Below, piece by piece: positions 58,411 through 64,000 of a stretch of 64,000 nucleotides of DNA. Within the stretch, counting starts at the first letter, position 1; every line of letters starts with the position of its first letter. Position numbers and translations under genes: made by a program. This stretch comes from an uncultured Coriobacteriaceae bacterium (GTDB lineage Bacteria > Actinomycetota > Coriobacteriia > Coriobacteriales > Eggerthellaceae). The stretch covers positions 1 through 64,000 of the forward strand of contig UQDJ01000002.1 of assembly GCA_900539675.1 (NCBI GenBank), given 5' to 3'. The notes under the pieces were generated by a model. The model did no database searches, was not told the origin of the DNA, and was given only the letters and a program-made list of their open reading frames with translations.

Positions 58411-59286
58411 TTAGTTATCTTGCAAAAGATCAGCGATGCGACCGATCAGCAGCTCAAAGCTTACGCCACGTTCTTTGAAGTTAGGCTGCTTGCTGGAAAC
58501 GATCATTGCATCATGAGTGAGATCGCCAGCAAACGTTACTGCTTCTTGCAAGGTCCGGCCAGCCATAATGGCAGCGAGCAGGCATGAGCAATACAAGTCT
58601 CCCGTTCCGTGAAGCATGAAGGGCAAGTATTCATTGGAGGCTTCGAAAGGCTCCACATTTTCGCCTGCGGCAAAGTTGCGAATGACGCCATCGTCTCGCT
58701 GAATGCCCTTCAGCACCACATTTTTGGCGCCCTTCTTCAAAAGTGCGTCAAGCATGCGCTTAGCTTCGTCGTCGCTAATGTTGGTGCCCTGCCACTCTTC
58801 TCCAAGGATAATGGCGGCCTCAGTCAGGTTTGGCGTCAGGATATCTGCATCACATGCCAAATCCGCCATTGCCTTGCACAGCTCGGGTGTGTAGGTGGGG
58901 TACACCTTGCCATGATCGGCCATCACTGGGTCAACAACGCGTAACGCTTTGGGGTAGCGCTCATACATGCCGCAAATAATATCGACCTGTTCTGGAGCTC
59001 CTAAAAAGCCAGAATAAATAGCATCAAGTTCAACGCCAATTTTTTGCCATGCGGCTAGATAATCGGGCAGGATATCGGTGGTGTCATGCATGTACCAGCC
59101 AGGAAATGCTGTATGTGAAGAAAACAACCCTGTTGGTACGGGGCATACATCGCAACCGCTAGCGGACACTACTGGGATAGCAATGCCTAAAGAGCACTTG
59201 CCGTAGCCACATAGGTCATGGACGGCGGCAACGCGAGGGATGTAATCGGGATTGGCTTTCCGGTCATAGAGAACGGTCTGTGTCAT
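58411..59286 (-). CDS. pdxY: Pyridoxamine/pyridoxal kinase
   Basis: 291 residues of the ribokinase fold. VPTGLFSSHTAFPG, VVDPVMADHGK, DILTPNLTEA and HGTGDLYCS (catalytic Asp of the GTGD motif) are present. It phosphorylates B6 vitamers to maintain PLP, needed by several PLP enzymes in this window. It overlaps the upstream small gene by 4 bp (ATGA). Confidence 0.92.
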   Translation of the reverse strand: MTQTVLYDRKANPDYIPRVAAVHDLCGYGKCSLGIAIPVVSASGCDVCPVPTGLFSSHTAFPGWYMHDTTDILPDYLAAWQKIGVELDAIYSGFLGAPEQVDIICGMYERYPKALRVVDPVMADHGKVYPTYTPELCKAMADLACDADILTPNLTEAAIILGEEWQGTNISDDEAKRMLDALLKKGAKNVVLKGIQRDDGVIRNFAAGENVEPFEASNEYLPFMLHGTGDLYCSCLLAAIMAGRTLQEAVTFAGDLTHDAMIVSSKQPNFKERGVSFELLIGRIADLLQDN

Positions 59287-59486
59287 TTTGAATCTTCTTC
59301 CTCTTCAAAGTTCCAATCATCGTCTTGGACATTTCCGCGGTCTTTAAACGTTGCGCGCGTGCGGCGCTCGAGCAATGCGGCTACGAGCGTGGAAACCACA
59401 AGAAAGCCACCAATGAGGCATCCAATGCCTGCATATGTTTCAAACAGAAAGTGATATAGTCCGGCAAAATCCATATTCTCCTGCAT
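59283..59486 (-). CDS. Small single-helix membrane protein
   Basis: 67 residues: one membrane helix (YAGIGCLIGGFLVVSTLVAALLE) and an acidic tail (DDDWNFEEEEDSK). Not recognised. The 4-bp ATGA overlap with the pyridoxal kinase gene supports translation. Met5 (59474) is another start, with AGGAG close upstream. Confidence 0.65.
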   Translation of the reverse strand: MQENMDFAGLYHFLFETYAGIGCLIGGFLVVSTLVAALLERRTRATFKDRGNVQDDDWNFEEEEDSK

Positions 59487-59608
59487 TTCTGTTCATTGCG
59501 CGACCTCGTAGGCCGTGGCGCCAATGGACGTTGATTAAGGGTATATACTAACGCTACCTCACAGGGTGGGGAATTAACCTAATATTAAAGCACGTCGAAA
59601 GGGTAATC

Positions 59609-60892
59609 ATGCTAGACATTCGGTTCGTCCGTGAACACCTTGATGAAGTGGCACAAGCAATGCAAAATCGCAACCACTCCTGGGATTCAGCCTATTTTCA
59701 AGAGCTGGACGAATCACGTCGTTCACTGATTGCTCAAGAAGAAGAACTTCTCAATCAACGCAATGTTCTTTCTAAGTCTATCGGTAAATTGATGGGCGAA
59801 GGCAAGCAGGATGAAGCTGAAGCGGCAAAAGCTCAGGTTTCTGAACTCAAGGATCGCATTGCAACGCTTTCTGAAAAACGCTCTGAGGCAGAAAAGAAGC
59901 TCAACGACCTTCTGCTTGCTACGCCTAATATGCCTTGTGCGTCTACTCCTATCGGCAAGGATGAAAATGACAATCCAGAAGTGCGTCGCTGGGGTACCCC
60001 GCGCGATTTTGAGGCCGAAGGCATCACGATGAAGCCTCACTGGGATCTGGGTGCTGATCTGGGCATTATCGATGCTGAGCGCGCTGTTAAACTGGCTGGC
60101 AGCCGTTTTGTGTTGCTGGGTGGTTTAGGTGCTCGCTTGGAGCGCGCACTGATTAACTTCATGGCAGATACGCACATTTCTCGTGGTTACAAGGAATGGT
60201 GGTGCCCGGTTATGGCTAATGCTCAAACCCTCACGGGCACAGGTCAGCTGCCAAAGTTTGAAGATGACCTCTTCAAAACGCGTGAAGGTATGTACCTTAT
60301 TCCAACGGCTGAAGTGCAGCTGACTAACATTCACTCTGGCGAAGTGCTGGATGCGGCTGATCTGCCACTCAAGTATTGCGCTTTCACCCCTTGTTTCCGC
60401 GAAGAAGCTGGTTCTGCTGGACGCGATACGCGTGGCCTTATTCGCGTACATCAGTTTGACAAGGTTGAAATGGTAAAGTACGCAAAGCCAGAAGAAAGCT
60501 ACGACGATTTGGAATCCATGGTGGCGGATGCAGAAAAAATTCTGCAGCTGTTAGGTCTGCCTTATAGGGTCATTTCTCTGTGCACAGGTGACATCGGCTT
60601 TTCTGCTGCTAAGACGTATGACTTGGAAGTATGGCTGCCGTCGTATAACGCCTATAAGGAAATTTCGTCCTGCTCTAACTGCGAAGACTTCCAGGCACGT
60701 CGTGCAAATATCAAGTATCGCGATCCAGAACACTTTAAGGGCACTCGTTTGGCTCACACGCTTAATGGTTCGGGTCTGGCTGTTGGTCGTACGATGGCTG
60801 CTGTGCTTGAAAACTATCAACAAGCTGATGGATCGGTTAAGGTGCCAGATGTTTTGGTGCCGTACATGGGTGGCATTGAGGTTATTCGCTAG
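59609..60892 (+). CDS. serS: Seryl-tRNA synthetase
   Basis: 427 residues. The N-terminal coiled-coil arm (residues about 30-100) is followed by the class II core: motif 2 FREEAGSAGRDTRGLIRVHQ and motif 3 TLNGSGLAVGRTMAAVLE. It charges tRNA-Ser (and tRNA-Sec). SD AAAGGG; a possible -10 TATACT at 59544-59549. No T-box leader was found upstream. Confidence 0.98.
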   Translation: MLDIRFVREHLDEVAQAMQNRNHSWDSAYFQELDESRRSLIAQEEELLNQRNVLSKSIGKLMGEGKQDEAEAAKAQVSELKDRIATLSEKRSEAEKKLNDLLLATPNMPCASTPIGKDENDNPEVRRWGTPRDFEAEGITMKPHWDLGADLGIIDAERAVKLAGSRFVLLGGLGARLERALINFMADTHISRGYKEWWCPVMANAQTLTGTGQLPKFEDDLFKTREGMYLIPTAEVQLTNIHSGEVLDAADLPLKYCAFTPCFREEAGSAGRDTRGLIRVHQFDKVEMVKYAKPEESYDDLESMVADAEKILQLLGLPYRVISLCTGDIGFSAAKTYDLEVWLPSYNAYKEISSCSNCEDFQARRANIKYRDPEHFKGTRLAHTLNGSGLAVGRTMAAVLENYQQADGSVKVPDVLVPYMGGIEVIR

Positions 60893-60914
60893 AAACGGCT
60901 GTCGCACGCAATAG

Positions 60915-61454
60915 ATGAGCGCCAAGAAAACAACGAAGCGGCCCAGTGTCGCGGGCAGGAAATTTGCAGAGTATCAAGGAGCGGATCGGTCTTCATTGAA
61001 GACCTCCGCTTCTTCGCGTACCGGCACACCTCATCTGCAGCGCAATGCTTCCGATGCTGTGGGCAAGCCGCGAAAGCCAAAGCGTCGCTTGTCGAAGCGA
61101 TTTGTGATCATCGGCTGTGCAATTATTGCGGTATTGGCTATAGGGACCGGTCTTTTAGCGTGGAATCAGTGGTTTCGCTATGACGATACCGCTGATATTC
61201 AGGGAAGATGGATTGTTGCTGGCAGTGATGATTCGATCACGATTACGCCAACCGACATGATCATGACGGCAGATGTTTCCTATCCCTATACCCTGGATAC
61301 CTTCAAAAAGACCATCACGTTTTCGTTTGAGCAGTATTCAGGAGAAGGAAGCTACGCTTTTTCGCCCGAGCGCAATGAATTGGTAATAACGGAAACCGAT
61401 GCAAGCACAGGCGATAAGATATCAACAACCCTGGTCAAAAGCGAAACACAATAG
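60915..61454 (+). CDS. Membrane-anchored small beta-barrel-like protein
   Basis: 179 residues. A basic, low-complexity cytoplasmic head (about 60 residues) leads to a single helix RFVIIGCAIIAVLAIGTGLLAW and an external domain of about 90 residues, IQGRWIVAGSDDSITITPTD...FSFEQYSGEGSYAF, resembling DUF5640/lipocalin-like domains. Starts 22 bp after serS. Function unknown. Confidence 0.72.
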   Translation: MSAKKTTKRPSVAGRKFAEYQGADRSSLKTSASSRTGTPHLQRNASDAVGKPRKPKRRLSKRFVIIGCAIIAVLAIGTGLLAWNQWFRYDDTADIQGRWIVAGSDDSITITPTDMIMTADVSYPYTLDTFKKTITFSFEQYSGEGSYAFSPERNELVITETDASTGDKISTTLVKSETQ

Positions 61455-61528
61455 CCATGCGTGAGTGGTTGCCCCTGAACAAGGGTATACGTGATGGTTG
61501 CAGGTAAGGACTGTAATAAGGCACAGAA

Positions 61529-61960
61529 ATGACCAATCAAGCGACATGTCCAATCACAATTGAGCACATTCGGGTGCGGGCAGATCGCATCGAATGTATG
61601 GTGCGTGTGGCTTCCTGTCGCTATGCTATGACCGATGCTGCCCTGATGGCGCGAGTGCTCAAGAAGGTGCCGACGGTACAGTATCATGCGTGTCGCAATC
61701 ATCAAGGCCCTCTATTTGCTGCTGTGATGAATGCCACGTCGGTGCCTCATTTGCTGGAGCATCTGATTGTGGATGCGCAGACGCGTGCCTCCCAGGATGA
61801 TACGCGTATCTTTACCGGCACAACGCAGTGGATAGCTGATTCAGACAGCCTTGTTGCGCTGGTTTCTATTTCTTATGAAGATGATCTGGTGGCCCTTGGC
61901 GCCATCAAGCAAAGTGTGCAGTTTCTCAATGAAGTTTTGGGCGATCTGCGCCTCTCATAG
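61529..61960 (+). CDS. Stand-alone domain resembling the cyanophycin synthetase N-terminus
   Basis: 143 residues. VPHLLEHLIVDAQ, FTGTTQW and SISYEDDLVALGAIKQSVQFLNEVL follow the order of the domain that precedes the ATP-grasp in cyanophycin synthetase (EH..LE, GTT, YED..VA..A). It lacks any ligase part. The next gene, 14 bp downstream, is an ATP-grasp-like protein. The similarity is by eye. Confidence 0.6.
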   Translation: MTNQATCPITIEHIRVRADRIECMVRVASCRYAMTDAALMARVLKKVPTVQYHACRNHQGPLFAAVMNATSVPHLLEHLIVDAQTRASQDDTRIFTGTTQWIADSDSLVALVSISYEDDLVALGAIKQSVQFLNEVLGDLRLS

Positions 61961-61974
61961 AAAGGGTTTTCGCA

Positions 61975-62943
61975 ATGAAAGTTGCACTTCTTTTTGGTGG
62001 CGATGTCGCCGCATTTGATGAATCGCGCAAGCTGGCTGATGTAATGGGTGCTGCCTTGAGCGAAAAGGGTCATGAGGCCTGCCTCATTGATATGACGCCG
62101 GTATGTGATGTGGTGATGGAATTAGAGCGTATCCGTCCGGATATTTGTCTGATTGTACCTGGCAGTCAGGGTGCCGATGGTCCGCTGCAGTCGTTGCTCG
62201 AATTTATGCAGATGCCCTTTGTGGGCTCGAATGCTCATGCGGTTGCGCTTTCGCAGGATGATCAGCTTGTGGCGTATGAATACGCCCGTTTTGCGGAAGC
62301 ATCGGGCGAAGAGGACTTGCTGCATCCGCTGGTCTCCTTCACGATGGCAGGGCAGCTTGTCAAGGCCAGCACCGATAGCTTGGTGCGCCTTTGCAAGGAT
62401 TGCTTGCCCGGTGGTTTTCCCTGTGAAGTGGTAAGCGGCGACAGGGAAAGCACGGTTGTTGATGAGGGCGATGAGGCAGAAGAAGATATGTTCGAGGCTG
62501 TTCAGATTGTTAATAATACCTCCGAATTGCGAAGGGTGTTAGAACTTGCAACGTCCGAGTCTGCGTCTGATCCTATTGTCATTCGCCAGTGGGTGGAAGG
62601 CTTACGTGTTTCGGTATTTGTGCTGGGTACAGGCTGGGATGCTCATGTGCTTGTTCCCATTGATGCGGCCACCAATAAACCCGTTGAACTGTCTGCTCTT
62701 GCAACAGACGAAGCCACAGCACAAGCCATCCGCTCTGAACTTGAACGGTGCGCCTTTGAAGTGTGTTTAGCATTGGGGGCACAGGATTTTGCCCAGGTGG
62801 AATTGATCTGGGATGGCGCACAGGTACGTTTTGTGTCAGTTGATCTGTTGCCTAGCTTAGCGGCAAGCACCCCTTTTGAGGCAGCGGGTGCTCAGGCGGG
62901 ACTGACGCTTGCGGGTGTTCTGGATCATTTGGTGTCGCTGTAA
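61975..62943 (+). CDS. Degenerate D-Ala-D-Ala ligase-like (ATP-grasp) protein
   Basis: 322 residues. The N-terminus VALLFGGDVAAFDESRKLAD and SQGADGPLQSLLEFMQMPFVGSNAHAVALSQDD follow Ddl closely, but the ATP-site residues are lost: SMDK is SQDD, the Gly-rich omega loop is replaced by an acidic stretch, IE.WV is IRQWVEG, and the metal residues of LLEANTSPG are VSVDLLPSL. It is unlikely to be an active ligase. It may bind a ligand or a partner such as the upstream CphA-N-like protein. SD AAAGGG. Confidence 0.72.
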   Translation: MKVALLFGGDVAAFDESRKLADVMGAALSEKGHEACLIDMTPVCDVVMELERIRPDICLIVPGSQGADGPLQSLLEFMQMPFVGSNAHAVALSQDDQLVAYEYARFAEASGEEDLLHPLVSFTMAGQLVKASTDSLVRLCKDCLPGGFPCEVVSGDRESTVVDEGDEAEEDMFEAVQIVNNTSELRRVLELATSESASDPIVIRQWVEGLRVSVFVLGTGWDAHVLVPIDAATNKPVELSALATDEATAQAIRSELERCAFEVCLALGAQDFAQVELIWDGAQVRFVSVDLLPSLAASTPFEAAGAQAGLTLAGVLDHLVSL

Positions 62944-63066
62944 GGGTTATCTTTCGGCTTGGCAACAAGTGCTAAAGCGTCAACGTTTCTCGTTACCCAA
63001 AACGCCGCCAAACGTATAATAAGTCCCATAAGATATTTCACTATCTATGCGGAAGGGTGTTTTGTT

Positions 63067-63654
63067 ATGGGACGATTCGCTACGTTTTTGCTCGGCGGTG
63101 CCGTAGGTGTTGCTGCCGGCCTGCTGCTTTCTCCTCGTTCGGGTGCAGAAAATCGCGCTCTTATTTCGGATAAAGTAGGAGATAAGGTAGTTATTCCTGA
63201 AAGCGTTCAGGAAAAGGCTGGCCAGATTGCGAGCGCTGCTGCAAGCACGTCCACCAAGGTTATCAATACGGTTGTAGACAATGGCTCTGACGCCATTAAG
63301 AATGTCAAGGCTCGCGCCATCAAGGCCAACCCTACCGCTTCAGCATTTACTGATAATGGCGATGAGCTTCGCCAGAAGATTGATGCAGCTCGTGAACGTA
63401 TTGCAACTCAGGTTGCCAAGAATGCTGAAGCTGCTCGCGATGCAGCAGTGGATAAAATTCCAGTTGTTGTTGATGCTGCTATGGGTGCTACCCAGACCGC
63501 TAAGCATGCGGCTCAAAGCGTGTCTGATGCCGCCCAGAATGCTGGTCATGTAGTGGCTGATGCCGCATCTAAAGTGGCAGCTAAGGTTACGTCTAAGGCC
63601 GAAGGCGAAGAAGCTAAGGCTGAAGGCGAAGAAGCCGAGCACAAGGTCGACTAG
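63067..63654 (+). CDS. YtxH-like protein
   Basis: 195 residues: an N-terminal hydrophobic Gly-rich segment GRFATFLLGGAVGVAAGLLLSPRSGAE (YtxH pattern) and a long Ala/Lys/Asp helix-rich remainder. ATG 63067 follows GGAAGGG. Role unknown, often a stress-linked membrane protein. Confidence 0.8.
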   Translation: MGRFATFLLGGAVGVAAGLLLSPRSGAENRALISDKVGDKVVIPESVQEKAGQIASAAASTSTKVINTVVDNGSDAIKNVKARAIKANPTASAFTDNGDELRQKIDAARERIATQVAKNAEAARDAAVDKIPVVVDAAMGATQTAKHAAQSVSDAAQNAGHVVADAASKVAAKVTSKAEGEEAKAEGEEAEHKVD

Positions 63655-63810
63655 TAGCCGATAACGCATGCAATGCGTTGTATGGGATTTGCAAGAAACG
63701 TGATGCATGACGTAATAAGTAACCATGAACCCTTCAAAGAGAAATGGTTCATGTCACAATTTATGTGTGCATGCGATGAAGCCGTGTGCATTTTGCAGAG
63801 AGTAAAAACG

Positions 63811-63834
63811 GGTGGCGACGGGAAGGTCGCCACC
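63811..63834 (+). terminator. Hairpin behind the YtxH gene
   Basis: GGTGGCGAC pairs with GTCGCCACC around GGGAAG, then TTGCTA; a second hairpin (ATGAACC..GGTTCAT) lies near 63724-63751. Confidence 0.65.
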
Positions 63835-63869
63835 TTGCTATGTAATGGAGTAATGGCAGGTGGTTATCC

Positions 63870-64000
63870 GTGAAGAAAAACTCATATACCATCAGTGAAC
63901 TCAAGCGATTGCCTGTTCATATGGCCAGTAATCCTAAAAAGCGTATTGGTAAAGTGCATGCGTTTGTGTTTCATCCAACCAAGCGCCGTGTGGTGGGTTT
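63870..64000 (+). CDS. PRC-barrel-like protein (3' end outside window)
   Basis: GTG 63870 opens a frame to the right edge. ELKRLPVHMASNPKKRIGKV followed by HAFVFHPTKRRVVGF is the usual start of a PRC-barrel domain. Only 43 codons are visible. Confidence 0.7.
   Translation, partial: MKKNSYTISELKRLPVHMASNPKKRIGKVHAFVFHPTKRRVVG

Noticed and set aside
59487..59608. T-box leader for serS
   Set aside because: The gap is only 122 bp and lacks the T-box sequence and antiterminator.

Overview
The window is a gene-dense chromosomal segment (about 50% GC by eye) from an anaerobic, high-GC-lineage Gram-positive. The best fit is class Coriobacteriia (Eggerthellales, for example a Cryptobacterium- or Slackia-like genome). 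This placement is inference. It rests on the infA-rpmJ-rpsM-rpsK-rpsD-rpoA-rplQ order, strictly anaerobic enzymes (class III ribonucleotide reductase, desulfoferrodoxin, an aldo/keto reductase with two 4Fe-4S motifs), a Ser/Thr kinase with a polytopic tail, an S-layer-anchored surface enzyme and frequent GTG/TTG starts. The species cannot be read from the sequence.

Layout: 1-2.2 kb, a class III aminotransferase (cut by the left edge) and an APH-fold kinase. 2.3-3.5 kb, a P-II protein facing an ANTAR regulator that carries an in-frame stop. 3.8-7.6 kb, the infA to rplQ operon with a structured 333-bp infA/rpmJ spacer. 7.8-13.7 kb, a zinc-ribbon membrane protein, nrdD-nrdG, an orphan EcfT and enolase. 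13.8-26.2 kb, alanine racemase, type 4 uracil-DNA glycosylase, an NFU protein, Lgt, superoxide reductase, two FAD proteins, a Sua5-type synthase, an alpha/beta hydrolase, RpiB, GlyA and Upp. 26.6-34.5 kb, dCMP deaminase and a complete F-type ATP synthase operon. 34.7-39.2 kb, dnaE and truA. 39.2-45.1 kb, a LysR regulator divergent from a Tat/SLH/metallo-beta-lactamase surface protein, then an NSS symporter. 45.2-51.2 kb, YchF, an aldo/keto reductase, LarB, an N-terminal-only LarC and a membrane kinase. 51.3-59.5 kb, a phospholipase C-like protein, two MFS carriers, a DUF2797 protein, a lactonase-like MBL protein, a CBS pair and a pyridoxal kinase. 59.6-64 kb, serS followed by a membrane-anchored beta protein, a cyanophycin-synthetase-N-like protein, a degenerate D-Ala-D-Ala-ligase-like protein, a YtxH protein and a PRC-barrel gene cut by the right edge.

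The most striking global feature is a set of private tandem arrays. Eight intergenic arrays have unit lengths of 31, 15, 19, 17, about 16, 13, 16 and 17-18 bp, most of them starting just after a stop codon. Matching in-frame arrays (15-, 12-, 24- and 39-bp units) enlarge loops of otherwise conserved proteins: the ANTAR regulator, both FAD proteins and LarB. No unit is shared between loci, so these are local expansions and not a dispersed element. No transposase, prophage, CRISPR array, tRNA or rRNA gene was recognised.
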